From: Ulva prolifera
Taxonomy: Eukaryota; Chlorophyta; Ulvophyceae; Ulvales; Ulvaceae
Length of the DNA stretch: 64,000 nt
Direction of reading: 5' to 3'
Assembly: GCA_023078555.1 (NCBI GenBank)
Contig: CM041202.1
Span: 3,530,022 to 3,594,021 of the forward strand
Shown in pieces: positions 33,803-45,817 of this stretch. The position numbers were made by a program, and so were the translations under genes. The notes below the pieces were generated by a model. The model had not been told where the DNA came from and did no database searches. It worked only from the letters and a program-made list of their open reading frames with translations. Every line of letters starts with the position of its first letter. The first letter of the stretch is position 1.

Positions 33803-36800
33803 TACTACATTCTTGTCTCATGTAAGCTTCCTCACAGTAGCCACAAACCTGCGTCTGATGGCTAAGACCAAGATGTACCAAGGCTTGCGTATTGATCCGG
33901 CAAAAGTGAGCGATGAGATAGACAAATGCCACGGCTGTATGATTGCTAGAAATGGTACCGGGTCTATTAGCCAGCACGGCGAGACAGTCACGCACTCCTG
34001 TGCGACGTATCCGGGGGCGTGCTTGCATGCAGATGTTCTAGGTCCCATTACTCCTATGGGAGTTGGGAAAGCAAAGTATGCGCTGATTGTATATGATAAA
34101 TTTTCCCGTTTTAGATTCACTATCCCTATGGATGCAAAGTCCAGAGTCCCTGAATTGCTTGTAGAGATCATAGAACACTGCAATTCTACAGTTGTTCCTG
34201 GGCAAGTTGTCATCAAGAAAGGCCAGCCGCCTGTTCCAGGACATGTTAGATTCCTGCGTGGTGACCGCGGCGGAGAATTTCTGGGCCATGTCTTCCAGGT
34301 CTATCTTCGTGACAAGCACATTGTTTGGGAAGACTGTGCACCAGGCAATCATCAGGGCAATGGCATAGCTGAGCGTGAATGTGGTGCCACTTCTGATAGA
34401 CTTAGAGCACTCATGTGTCCAACCAACATAACACGCCGTGCATGGCCTGAGGGTGTTGTGTGGGACCGCTGTAGCGAATCTGGTTCCTACTTCCGCTGTC
34501 ATGAACCGCCTGAAGAGGGAACATCTTGCGGACAAGCTTGAGCGCGTTTTGACCAATTTAGGTAGATATAGGAATACGACGGGTAGGGACATCAATACAA
34601 TGCAGTCTGGGGGGGTCCATAAGACCACTGCCGACATTTCGGCTGTCGAACCTAGCAAAGAAACTATAGAACGAGTTAAGCAGCAGATAGATGAAGCAAA
34701 AGAAAACAAAATGCTGCGGAAAGAATGGATAGACAATGATCTTGCAGATGTCATCCCGTATACGTTGTTCTACAAAGAGACGTATGACTCTGAGCGTGTC
34801 AAGCTCATGATTGCGCAGATGCTCCCATGGGGGCTGCCGGTCTACGTCTACCTTGATTCTGATAAATTGCGTAGGTTAGACCCCAGGGGTGAACTTGTAC
34901 TGTGGATGGGGCCAGGGCAAGGGCCCCACATGAATAGAGTCTTCCAGCGTTGCCCCGGGGGTGGCAGAGTGCTGGAGGTGCGGCAAATGGCATACAGTGC
35001 TGCCATGTTGCGTGATCAGTTGCGTACGCTAGATACTGTGACGGGGTAATGTGCCTCTGATGCCTATGGGCCCGGAAGAGGAGTTGACGTTTGGTCCCGA
35101 TCTGGAGAAGTGTGTGATGTCTGGTGCCCCTCCGTTTCCCGATCTGGATTTGATTGAGTCCCGCAAAGAGCACATGCGCGTGCATGGCGCTGCTACTTTT
35201 GATTTCGATGGGTTCGCCATAGGTAGACAACTTGGTGAATTACATGACAGTGATTTCATCCAGTTGGCGCCCGCGCAGCATATGGAGGACACGCCAGAGC
35301 TGCGTGACTTGCGTGAGGAATTGCAAGTAGGTCGTAGCATCGCGCCCAGAGTCGGTGAGCCGGATGGTCCGGTAGAGTTGCAGGGGAGGACTAGGATGTC
35401 CACACCTGAGGTGGTGGAAGGAGTGCATGATGTCGTGCGCACCAAAGTGTTGGGGCAGACAGCAGTGCGCTATCCTCCTCAGTCGGGGGAGATGTATGCC
35501 AATAGGGACACTCTTAACTATTCCAAAGTCCACAACTTCCGGGACTTGAGTGGCGCTCAGATCGAAATGAGGCCCTTCACCAGGAGCCGTGCCTAGCAGG
35601 GGAGAGCTCGGGAATCTGGCAGCCCCGCCAGAGCTCCGAGGTCAAATGCCCCACAGACTGATGAGGTGAGCGTCATGGACGGCGTTGAGGAACAACATCC
35701 GCCGCCAACTGCCACGGCGGGAGCGGCTGACCCGCTGCGAGGTGACGCAACTGAGGTTGGGGGACCCTCCCTTGACATGCCCGGGTTTGGCCAAGCTATG
35801 GCTAGCCGCCTGGGTCCAGGGGAGGAACTCATGTTTGGTTCAGGAGGCGGATTTGTCCCTAGGGGAGAGGTAAGTCCGCCCAGCTCACATGTCGCTGGAG
35901 AGTCCATGCATCCTGCTAAGGAGATTAGTTTGCATGATGACGCTACTGCTAATGCCCATGGGCAGGAAGCGAAGTCTGGTCCAGTTAGAACAAAATGGAA
36001 CCCGCTTGTACGGAGGCGCTTGATTCCACATGCAGATGTTTCTGCGATGTTGTAGCATGTGATGATGAGCACAGTGATGTGAGTGAGCTGACAGTAGTAC
36101 CAAAGGTTGCGGGCAGTTCAAGCATGGCGGATACGGCTGACAGTGCGTTGCTTGATGCACGTAGCTGAGCATGTGGAACATGGCGGTGGTCAGTCAAGCC
36201 GGCGACGTCCATCCCGCCGGGTTGCTGCTATCATGAAGAAGAAACCTGCTGATCCAGACAATCCACCTTGGAAGGCAGCGTTGGTTGGGCCTGATAGGGA
36301 GAAGTGGATGGTAGCTCTGGAGGAAGAGGTGAACTCTTTGGGTGAGCATGGCACCTATGAATTGGTAGAATTGCCAGTAGGGGCTAAGACCATCTCTGGT
36401 AAGTGGGTCATGAAGATTAAGAGGGGACCTACGGGAGAGATCCAGCGTTACAAGGCGCGGTATGTTGCTGGAGGGTTTACCCAGGAGGAGGGTGTAGATT
36501 TATTTGAGACGTGGGCTCTAGTAGGGAGCTATGCCACTCTTCGTGTTGTTTTGTCAGTAGCTGCAGTGGAGGATCTAGAGATGAAACACGTGGACATCCA
36601 ATGTGCCTTTCTCAATGGGGTCATGAATGAGACCGTTTATGTAGAACAACCCTAGAACCTGAACGATGGCACCAATCGAGTGTGGAAATTGCCTAAGACC
36701 CTGTATGGCTTGAAGCAAGCATCATGTGAATGGCCCAAGGCGCTTGCACGTCTACTAGGTGAGATGGGCTTTGTTTGCTGACACTCAGACCCTGCACTGT

Positions 36801-37707
36801 ATTCTTTGAAAATTGGTACATGTTTCATCTTCCTATGGGTTGATGATTTGTTTATTTTCGGACGGTCCACGGGCTTGAAGGAGTTGATAGACCGAATTCT
36901 CAACGTGTTCACCGGAAGGGACTTGGGCGATTTGGCTTGGGCACTAGGCACCTCTGTCAAGCGTGACAGGAAAAAGAGAACAATCACATTGTCCCAGGAG
37001 CAGAAGATTGTGAACCTACTAGAAAAGTTTAGCATGGCAGGTTACATACCCAGTCCGACTCCACTGGTGCCACGGCAACAGTTGATGAGTGCGAACTACC
37101 CTGACCTTGAGGTTGCCACTCAGGTAGAGCACGCTCAGTTCATGAGTGATGTAGGGGGAATCCAGTACCTAGCTGTAGTTACGCGACCTAATATTTCTTA
37201 TTGATGTAATGCTTTGGCCAAGCATATGGGGTGTAGCTTAAAGGAGCATTGGTCAGCGGTGCAGCATGCGCCGAGAACCTGCAATCCACGAAGGCACTTT
37301 GTCTGGTGTTTAAGGGCTCGTCTGAGAAAATTTGTTTGCTTGAGGGATACACTGATGCTGATTTTGCAAATGACAAGAGTTTGAAGAGCATAGGTGGCCT
37401 ACTCCTACGGGTGTATGGCAATACTGTGTTATGTAGGTCAAAGAAACAGGCGATCACAACTGGTGATACGACCAAGGCAGAATTGATAGCAATGCGTAGT
37501 GCACCAGACGAGTTGATGTGGGCCAAGCAATTGTTGCTAGACTTGCGTCTTCGTCCAGAAAAACCGGAGCTTTGGGGAGATAATAAAAATGCGAATATCC
37601 TTACAAACAACCCAATCTCTAGTGATAGGTCCAAACATATTCGAGTGCGGCACCTATGTGTCCAAGAATTTGTAGAGGCGGAAGAGATCCAAGTGCAGTG
37701 GGTAGGG

Positions 37708-38321
37708 CCTTGGGCTGCTGAATTACAATTAAACACGGATTAAAACACAAATTACAGAGAATTTTGTTGTTGTAATTACATGTTAATTTGAAAATATGTG
37801 ATTAACTGAAGACCAGTTATTATTAGTTTTGTCTTGCGATTACAGTGTACATCATAATTAAGGTAAGCAATGAATGCGTTAATGTATATGGTCCACCTGC
37901 ATACGAAGGACAATAACCTGAACAATGGTGTCATTTTTGGGGATGTCATCCCCAAGGAGAGGATACTATGTACGACATTGGATGCAAGCTTCCACCTGGA
38001 CTATTTGAATACTATGCTCCCGGCGCAGCGCATCATACGCAGATGCAAGGCCACATTCCACGGCCGTGCCGCTGCGGCACATGCAGTCCCATAGGATCCA
38101 AGTCATTTGAAGCCGTGCCCTTGCTTCGGACTGGAGGTTGCAGCTATAGCGAAGAGCATCGATCAACATTGCACGACGGATATTGAAATGGACGCTCCCT
38201 CAAGGAACGAGAGTGGCCTGTCCGATGATCCATCAGCCAAGGAATATCATCATACAAAGGCCTTGGGCGCTGTGGACGATCCAGAAATGACGTCGGTTAT
38301 GCGATCGCAAGGACAGGGCAG
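37708..38321 (+). mobile_element. 614-bp insert in copia RNase H, flanked by 44-bp direct repeats
   Basis: A 44-bp piece of the RNase H region (AAGAATTTGTAGAGGC ... GGGTAGGG) occurs at 37664-37707 and again at 38322-38365 with two differences; the foreign segment lies between, and RNase H coding resumes after the second copy. The insert starts A+T-rich (to about 37865) and then has mixed composition; it shows no known domain or inverted ends. A 44-bp duplication is too long for common transposons, so duplication during break repair or template switching is more likely. Confidence 0.55.
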
Positions 38322-38475
38322 AAGAATTTGTAGAGGCAGATGAGATCCAAGTGCAGTGGGTAGGGACCAAAGTCCAGTTAGCTGATGTCTTCACTATGGT
38401 TTTGCTTGGACCTGCATTGAAGGACGTTCGAAAGAAGCTGCATGTAATTCAAGATCAGAAGACCTTATAGGGGAC

Positions 38476-38850
38476 TGTCATAAATCAGTGTCTAGATATA
38501 CCTGCAATGCATGACGCGCACGTTCTGCGCATGGGTATGGTGGCCAAGGGCCCAACCCGTGTTATGTTTGGATAGTATGCATGAGCATACTTGGGGCGCT
38601 CCGTGAGCGGCTCGCCCCGGGCCATTTTCATTGGGCCAATGTAGACATGCACGAATGGTCGCATATGGTCGTATGCGTCCAAGTCTGAAGTAACCTTTAT
38701 CTTACATCTTCCATAGGTTCCTATACTGCCTTGCATCCAATGCAGTATACTCCCTAATCGTGTAGTGACCTTTCGTACAACCTGGCGGCTCTCCATGTAT
38801 AGGCGCTACTAACCTCCTAGTGCACACATAATAGGTTCTCTTTTATAACA
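38476..38850 (+). repeat. Copia element 1, 3' LTR
   Basis: A 375-bp LTR starting TGTCATAAATCAGTGTCTAG and ending TTTTATAACA. It contains CATGAGCATACTTGGGGCGC as in the 5' LTR and in the LTR at 63401-63774. It ends exactly where the minus-strand RNase H of copia element 2 begins, so the first element's right flank is the second element. Confidence 0.9.
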
Positions 38851-39964
38851 ATGTCACATATGAACAACATATGCAGAGGTGGACTGCCAGCGAATGTCGT
38901 CAATTGCAGGAGCATTGTCTTTGCAATCTGCATAGCTGGCATCACAAAATCCGTGGAAGTCAGTGTCACCGTCAAGGTGGAGACCCATGTCGCTGGTTCC
39001 TTTGAGGTACTTAACGAGATCAAAAGCTCTTGCCAGCTTCCCTGAATCTGGGTATTGGTTAAACCTTGATAGGTAGCCCACTGCGTAAGCAACATCAGGT
39101 CTTGTGTAATCCGCAATGTGAATCAGGATACCGATCAACCTTCAGTATCTGGTGATGTCATCCGCTGAACTGAATGAGTGCCTGCGGGATCATTGTGCAC
39201 TTTTTCAATCATAGGCTCACTTCTTGGATGGGCATTCGTCAATTGAAGTTCCTCGACAACATCGTCAATGTGGCGCGTCTGCTTCACAATGATGTTTTTG
39301 TTGGGACGGTCCCTAATCACTGACATTTGTAGGAAGTAGTCAGTGTCGTCTTTGTCAGTACCTGGTAACTTGTCGAGAATGTGCTTTTCCATGAAGTTGA
39401 CAGAGGACAGCTGATCAGCGGCAATTTGAAGATCATCAACATACATTAATATGATGATGAGTCCATGCTCTTCGCTGTGAAATAGAAAGAGTGCGCCGTC
39501 CGAAAGGCATTGAATGCATCCGAGGAACACAAGATGATCCTTAAGTGTCTCGTGCCAGACCCTGGGGGCCTGTTTGAAGCCGTAAAGCGACTTGATCACT
39601 TTGCAAACTCTCCCGCACCCATTTGAGTAGCATGTTGGCTGATGCATGTAGATTTCCTCGGTACAGTGACCTTGCACAAAGGCGTTCTTGATGTCAATCG
39701 TGTGACACTCAAGATCAAAAGCTGCAACTATTGCGAAGAATAGTCTGATGATGTCTGCCCCGACAACGGGAGCAAAACCCATGCCATAGTCAATGCCAAG
39801 CTTCTGATGGAAACCTTTAATCACTAGCCGAGCCTTATATCTTTCGATTTGAGCTTCTTTGTTAACACACATTTGCAGGGTATTGCTTTCTGGCCGTGTG
39901 GCAGCTTGCAGAGCTCCCGCGTACCCATCAGCTGCAACGATTTAATCTCTTCTTCATAGAAATG

Positions 39965-40628
39965 ACACAGAGCCAAGGTGGGTGTCCATCTCGTCTCGTG
40001 CCGAGGTCTAGGTGGCACGAGATCAACCGAGGTGACCTAGGAATCGTACGAGTTGACCTAGGACTCGTACGATTTGACCTCGGACTCATACGATTCACCT
40101 CGGATTGCACTATCTCACCTCGGATCGGGTGTGCATGCAGGCATGTACAAAGCAGCATCACGCTTGTTCAATCAATATATAGCATTGCAATACAATACAG
40201 TAGACATACAAACCTAACAATAGTCATTCAATTGATTCCACCTCCCTCGGTGCATCCTCATGTGCAAGTGCCTCCATGTCCGCTACTAAAACCTCCTCAT
40301 CACAGGCTTCCACCACAAATGCATTTTTGTTCTGTGCGACAAACACCATCTTGTCAACAGTACTCACCTTCAAACGACTTCGCCAGTGGTAATCAATGTG
40401 AGTATTTAATTATAGTTTGTTCATGCCCTGGGCTTGTGCACCTGTCTCCGGAATATGTGGTTTCCAATCAGTTTCTAGTAGTGCGTACGAGACTTTAAGC
40501 AGTGTTCGACATAATGGGACCTAGATCCCATCCGAGGTGGGCCATTTTTTAACCTCGGCCTCGGTACGAGACTCGTGCAAAGTTCATTCACCTCGGACTG
40601 GAACGAGGTCCTCGACCTCGCCTTTGTG
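39965..40628. mobile_element. Inserted block with ~21-bp tandem repeats in copia 2
   Basis: About 664 bp separate two adjoining parts of the copia 2 pol region. The ends are weakly inverted (CACAGAGCCAAGGTGGGTG on the left, CACAAAGGCGAGGTCGAGG on the right reversed). Inside the left end GACCTAGGACTCGTACGA-type units repeat four to five times (about 40025-40125), and the right end has the same ACCTCGG words. No coding capacity is evident. Probably a small non-autonomous DNA element; no convincing target duplication. Confidence 0.5.
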
Positions 40629-43259
40629 CCATTCCTACTTCTTCAGCAACTTTGAGCCAATGGGGGCCTTCTGGTCCTCTGTTTGCTTCCTCTAGTGAAG
40701 TGGGCTCAGGAGGCAGCCCACGGGCAAAAAAAGCATTGATACTGTTGAATCTGTTGAAGCTGCATTCGCACGATTCTCAGGCCATTTAGTCCACTTTGAA
40801 TATGGATCTTGTAGTACTTTCTTTTCACGGGAGCTGCGGCGAGGCTTAGCTGCAACAAGAGAGGGAATACGAATAGCTGGTGGCTCATGCTCTGGCTCCT
40901 GCAAAGGTTCCTGCCCTGTCTACTCATCTTCAACGTGAGATTCGGCAGGAGGCTGCTCTTGCGGCATGGGTTGGTATTGTGTCTTCTCAGTTTGTAGGAT
41001 TGGCAGCATGAGTGAGTCAGATGTGTCATCAGACGCTGCACTTGCTGGAGCTGCGGATTCGTCGAACAGTACATCTCGTGATGTGACAATCTTTCCGTCT
41101 AGCATCAGAACTTTGTAGACTTTCATGTTTGGAGCATCAAAGCCCAAGAACTTCCCAGCCCGAGCTTTCGGTGGCAGCTTTCCTTTAGTACGTCATTGCT
41201 TTGGGACGTTGACCCATGCAGTGCAACCCCACAAGGGAAGGATAGAAACATCTGGCTTCTCGACTTTCAGTTTCTCTCACGGAGTCATTGAGCCAGCACT
41301 GGATGTGCTATTGGAGAGATAGGTAGCATGGGTGAGACCATATCCCCGGTACTTGGACTTGAGGCCGTTGTCAAGGAGTGGCTGCAACTTTTCTGCAATT
41401 GTACGAATAGCTCGCTCAGCATGGCCATTCTCTTGTGGATTGTATCCCGATGTAGGCTGAAACTCAATGTTGTTGTCAGATAGCCACGAACAGAAGTCAT
41501 TTGACGTGAAGACTGAGTCATTGTCTTACCTGAGCATAGCACCTTTGACCCCATACACCTTTTGCATGACACTAGTGGCTTGCTTCACAACCTCTGGGGC
41601 ATCACTGTTTGCTTTAAGTGTTTTGGTCACTTTGAAGCCGGTGCAGTCATCAACAATGACAACGAATTTTTTGTGTCCCTCATTCGTTGGTGAGAAGCCT
41701 GTGCCAATGTCAACATGAATCTTCTCAAGTGGTCGCTCTGACTGAACATTCGTCTCAGGAAAACTGTTTCGTTTGAGCTTGCCTTCCGCGCATGGAGCGC
41801 AAACTGCATGTGACTGTAACTCTTCTTTGAAGAACTGATGCTCGGGGAGACCAGTCACTGCACCGTGTGATGACATCTTTTCCAGGGTGCTCATCCGTGT
41901 GTGGCCAAGACGCCGGTGAAACAATTGAGCTGCAACTTGTTTCGCAACTGATGCATAGGACCTGCCGTGCCTTGCATCATCACTCGCAGGCTTTGCCGCT
42001 AGGGATTTGGCAACGCTACACTGCACCACAAACAAATCATCTTCGATTGGGGATTTCAGCTTCAGTTTGTCTGTAATCCTTGAGCGGTGCGCTGGTAGTG
42101 AACTCCAGCTTTGTGCGCCTTTGAGAGACTGATGAGATTGACATGAAGGTCCGGCACATAAAGAACATCCTTGAGTGTGAACTCGCGCCCATAACTGTCC
42201 TTCATTTTTGCATTGCCTCAGCCCACAATGGGGACTTTCTGTTTGTTCGCCAAAGTGCATACACCGTCGATGCGTTTGACCTTCGAGAGTGCATCAAGAT
42301 CATTTGTCGTATGATATGTACATCCGCTATCGATGATCCACTTGTCTGAGGATTGCTTTGAGGCCGCATTAACAGCAAAGAATGCTGAGTGATTGGATTG
42401 GTGATTGGAACCATTTCCATTCTTTCGCTTTTTCTTCTCAGCTCGTTTCTGTTTGAACTGATCCTTAGCTGCCTTTTTGTTACTGCATTCAGTCTCAGTG
42501 TGACCAGCCATCTCGCAAAATTCACAATACTTTTTTGCCAGAGGCATTCATTGTAGATGGTGTTCCCGATCTTCTCCCTATGCCCTTCAGCGGCTCATCA
42601 GCTTTGTCCCAGAATCTGGCAATCATGGTTGTAGCTACTTCAGGAAACTTTGACGCCGTGTGGTCAAAAGTTTGTGCCCACGAAATCAAGCTTGACACTG
42701 ATGACAAGGAGGTCAGAAATCACAGCATAAATCTGGCATCATCGAGCAACTTGGCATGTTCAAGACCTGCATAGAGCTCCTTGGCTTTCGTCACATAACT
42801 CTGCAGTGTCTCATCATCCGCTGGTGCAAGTGACGCGTCCTTTGACACGAGCATGGCTTGTCGTGCTACAGGACCCAAGGCTTTGGATTCTTTCAGCTTG
42901 TCAAAAATCTTTTTCGCCGTGTGGTTCGGCTGTGAAAACGAACAGATGTCTGTAATCTGTTCAAATTTTTTTAGCATAAGAACTTTTGCAGCTTGCTGCT
43001 GATCCACGGGAGCGCGATCATTGGTGAGCGCTTGTGCGCAACCGAGAGTCATCGCAAATGCTTCAATGTAAGTTTGCCAGACATCGAGATTACTGCTGAT
43101 TATTGGCCCGCAATTCAAGGTCAAGTCCTTGAACGCGATCGGGCTCCGGGTAGATTGGCTAGAGCTGCCGGTACCATCGCCGTCGCGACTATAGTCGGAC
43201 ATACCTCACAATGAATCGACGTAGCTTCGCACTGCGGACTCGATTAGCGACCCATAATC

Positions 43260-43542
43260 TGTTGGAATATGCCACTGCTCAGTATTGACGGATAGAACAC
43301 ACGGCATACGGCAGTCAACCTGCACAACTACATAAACCGTGCTAACCCCACGATCATCACCAACATAACCAAGCATCAAACATAATGACCATACATGCGT
43401 AGACCAGCAATACGATGACTGGCTACGCTCTCACACACACAAGCTTATATAGCATAGCATAGCACGGACTAAGCCACAGCGCGAGTCGGTGGGTTGCACA
43501 TGCATGACAGCATGTGGTGTGCATGAGACTGGATCTCCAACA
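43260..43542 (-). repeat. Copia element 2, 5' LTR
   Basis: A 283-bp LTR that on the minus strand starts TGTTGG and ends CCAACA, the commonest copia LTR termini. It is followed on the minus strand by untranslated sequence and the gag start at 43202. Confidence 0.8.
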
Positions 43543-44638
43543 AGAGCTCCAGGACTCGAGATAACTAGGTAACCTGGCGGCAGCTGCAGCAAATGGCATC
43601 ACACCATGCAAAAAGAGGGGATGTTGCTTCTCTGTGCAACGCAAGTAATAAATCTCGACAAGACATGCATGAGGATGGTGACAGAAGGCTCTCCCGTGTC
43701 GGCGAGGAAGGGAGGTGCCAAGGCTCTGAGGGCTGACCACAACAACCACCACAACTTGTACACTATGCTACACACAATTTCAGCCAATGCAATCCACTTG
43801 TCGCCCCCTTTGTGGTGAGACCAAGGTATTCAAGAGAATCATTAGCATGGCTGAATTTGAGGGAGTTGGAAGCTAGTGTATCAAGAGGTATTTGTGTACA
43901 CTATGTAGGACATTTGTATTTGAATCTGAAGATGGCACAAGCCGCTGATGTGTATGCGATGATGACAACATCTCTGTCACATGCCCTCGCTCTTCGGTCC
44001 GTTGGGTGGGCTATGATGCGTCTCATGACCCTAACCCAAACCCCAACCCTACACTGACCCTAACCCTAACCATAATTCCTAACCCCTAACCTCTTATCCA
44101 TGCAACCGGTGTATTTGATGGTGTGGGTGGGGCCGCTTCGGGAGGCGGGAGTAAGGAAGCGAAAGATCGGAGCATGTGAGGCATGACCAGGTGATGGCCA
44201 CTGGTGCACCACGCAGTAGAGCTCAGTAGAGCACGGCACATCACAGCTCAACGTACCACAGCACAGCCTCTCAACAGAAGAAATGCCGTGGCAAGTACTA
44301 GGAGCGAGATCAGGAGCGATGCGCACGCCACGTGATCATAGGACATATGTTTGTTGTATTTTGGTTGTGTGTAGATGAGTTGTCTAAATGCCTAAAGAAT
44401 GTCGTTGATTATCTATTTAATAATGCCTCCAGCGCTCAGAGAGCGCACAAGCTTCAAGCACTCCCACGCGAAGCACGGCTGCAATTGTCCCATATAGCAA
44501 CGAAGGCCGAGTCCACCAGACGTCCAGCCGTAACACTCCCACACAATGGCCACATGATTTCTTGGCAATAGGGCTCCCTTCTGAGCTCATGACCATTCAA
44601 GCAGCTCTCTCTGATACAAAAGCACATAATTGGAAGTA
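43543..44638. other. No gene recognised
   Basis: Begins with the repeat shared with 26571-26615 (AGAGCTCCAGGACTCGAG). Contains a short degenerate telomere-like stretch (44029-44092). Frames up to 80-110 codons occur on both strands without known domains. Confidence 0.5.
44029..44092 (+). repeat. Interstitial telomere-like repeats (CCCTAA, degenerate)
   Basis: About ten units of CCCTAA or close variants (CCCCAA, CCCTACA) in 64 bp, for example GACCCTAACCCTAACC. This resembles TTAGGG-type telomeric DNA on the minus strand. Its position inside the window and its decay suggest an old repaired break or a chance enrichment, not a chromosome end. Confidence 0.65.
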
Positions 44639-45416
44639 CCGTACTAAATTAAAAGCATGGACATCTATGGCAGCGCTATTGTGTACAAAATACATCCGAG
44701 TCACGACAATTTGGCCACCGTTATGCGTCATAGCTGCTTTTAAATTTCTAGAGACTCGACGCGAAGGCCGAGCGATACATGTGCCAAAGGCGCATGCGAG
44801 CTGCAACACCAGCGCTGCAGCGCGCTGCAGCGCGGTGTCACACGGGCTGTGTTTGAGTGGCATAACCAAAGTACATGTAAATGACATTCTGCACTTTATA
44901 TGCCCACATTGACCATTGAGATCGATATTTTTTTTTCTTTATCGCGCGCGTGAAGTTGGATGCTTGGCTAACATGTCGAATAGTGACAGCATCGTCGATG
45001 AGCAAGGTGCTGAACACCACGAATACGGTGAATATGCCAACCCTTACCAATATGATGGCATGCTTGGGCTTATGAATGATGATGAGGTTGACGAGGACGA
45101 TACGCAAGAGCGCATGGCTGCAGGGGAGCATTTAGACCAGGGGCTAGCTGATGATGCCACATTGCAAGCGCATTTTTGTAAAGATAATATTTGCATGTTT
45201 ACTTCGTGCGTTGTAGTTCGAAGATGTTGCAAACGTACCAGTGGGTGAGCCGCGACATGCAATTAGTGACGTGAGGTGCCCGAAGCGTTACGGGTGTGCA
45301 AAATATTCCTGGAGACACGATGTATCCGGCCTAAGTTATGCGTTATATCAAGGTGTTTTAACCGCATTGGAGACCTGCGTTATGCGTTACATGTCCATGC
45401 TTTTAATTTAGCAAGG
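44639..45416 (+). mobile_element. TIR DNA element with TA duplication, copy 2
   Basis: A 778-bp relative of the unit at 32923-33802. Its own ends, CCGTACTAAATTAAAAGCAT and, reversed, CCTTGCTAAATTAAAAGCAT, match over about 25 bp with two differences and are flanked by TA. Subterminal direct repeats (GTGTACAAAATAC ... GGCCACCGTTATGCGT and GTGTGCAAAATATTCCTGG) are present as in copy 1. The body aligns with copy 1 almost throughout, and the embedded acidic ORF is longer here. Confidence 0.8.
44973..45248 (+). CDS. Acidic small ORF of the TIR element
   Basis: Ninety-one residues from ATG 44973. The N-terminal half is strongly acidic (DDEVDEDDTQERM, ADDATL) and the C-terminal part is Cys/basic (CVVVRRCCKR). 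Copy 1 begins with the same peptide start (MS.SDSI.D), which shows a shared ancestral reading frame. I do not recognise it. It might be the first exon of a transposase or an accessory protein of the full-length element, or merely a frame preserved by chance. The start is chosen because both copies align from this ATG. Confidence 0.35.
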   Translation: MSNSDSIVDEQGAEHHEYGEYANPYQYDGMLGLMNDDEVDEDDTQERMAAGEHLDQGLADDATLQAHFCKDNICMFTSCVVVRRCCKRTSG

Positions 45417-45454
45417 TAATAGCTGATGAGGGGTACAAAGTTCTCGTGTCCATG

Positions 45455-45817
45455 AAATCATAGGAGCTCATGACAGCCCCACGTGGCAAGAAGGCCATTC
45501 CATGCCAGTAGGTGTTCAAGAGAAAGTTGAATGCAGATGGCTCAATCGAGTGCTACAAAGCTCGCCCTGTGATTGATGGCTTCTTTCAAAGACCTAGAGT
45601 AGACTACAGTGCATTCTTCTCTCCAGTTGTGTGTGCGAGTACATCTCGCTTGTTCTTCTCCATTGTTGCAAGCTTTGATCTCGAGAGCCATTGACATAGA
45701 AAATGCATTCATTCAAAGCGAGTTGGAGGAGCAGATCTTCATGCAACAGCCAGCACGGTATGATGATGGCATAAGACGTGCTTGTCTCTTGAACAAAAGA
45801 GATCTCTCTTTGTTGTG
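45455..45817 (+). mobile_element. Copia reverse transcriptase fragment
   Basis: A plus-strand scrap of copia reverse transcriptase: VFKRKLNADGSIECYKARPV, then SAFFSPVVCASTSRLFFSIV and DIENAFIQSELEEQIFMQQP. It covers only the N-terminal third of the domain, is broken, and joins abruptly at 45818 to gypsy-derived DNA. It is closer in type to copia element 2 than to element 1. Confidence 0.75.

Larger units (their letters stand above)
30029..38850 (+). mobile_element. Ty1/copia retrotransposon remnant 1, both LTRs present
   Basis: A plus-strand element with 5' LTR 30029-30756 (about 377 bp without a nested solo LTR) and 3' LTR 38476-38850, both TGTCATAAATCAG ... TATAACA. TGGTATCGGTGATG just inside the 5' LTR fits a tRNA-iMet primer site. 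Parts in order: gag (31008-31900), zinc knuckle CHMCKKTGHLQKDC (about 32113-32154), protease (FMVDSGCDVHVI, about 32353), integrase (about 33840-35049; LHADVLGPITPMG, FLRGDRGGEFLG, NGIAERECGA), reverse transcriptase (36107-37000; ISGKWVMKIKR, VDDLFIFG) and RNase H (37249-38470). It is broken, with roughly half a dozen interruptions and three nested insertions (30097-30442, 32923-33802, 37708-38321). LTRs differ by several percent, so it is not recent. The flanks do not match, so the locus was rearranged. Confidence 0.88.
38851..43542 (-). mobile_element. Ty1/copia retrotransposon remnant 2 (minus)
   Basis: Minus-strand element with 5' LTR 43260-43542 (TGTTGGAGATC ... TTCCAACA, 283 bp); no 3' LTR is seen at 38851. 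Parts in order: gag (43202-42720), zinc knuckle CEFCEMAGHTETEC (about 42540-42500), protease (WIIDSGCTYHT, about 42340), integrase (about 41960-41290; HRRLGHTRMSTLEKM, IHVDIGTGFSP), reverse transcriptase (39990-39140; ILMYVDDLQIAADQ) and RNase H (39138-38854; CDASYADCKDNA). It is broken, with perhaps five interruptions plus an inserted block at 39965-40628. It belongs to a different copia lineage from element 1 (LTR and gag unrelated). The base after the LTR continues into a repeat also seen at 26571. Confidence 0.85.

Noticed and set aside
30024-38855. 5-bp target duplication for copia element 1
   Set aside because: GTTGG on the left and ATGTC on the right do not match.
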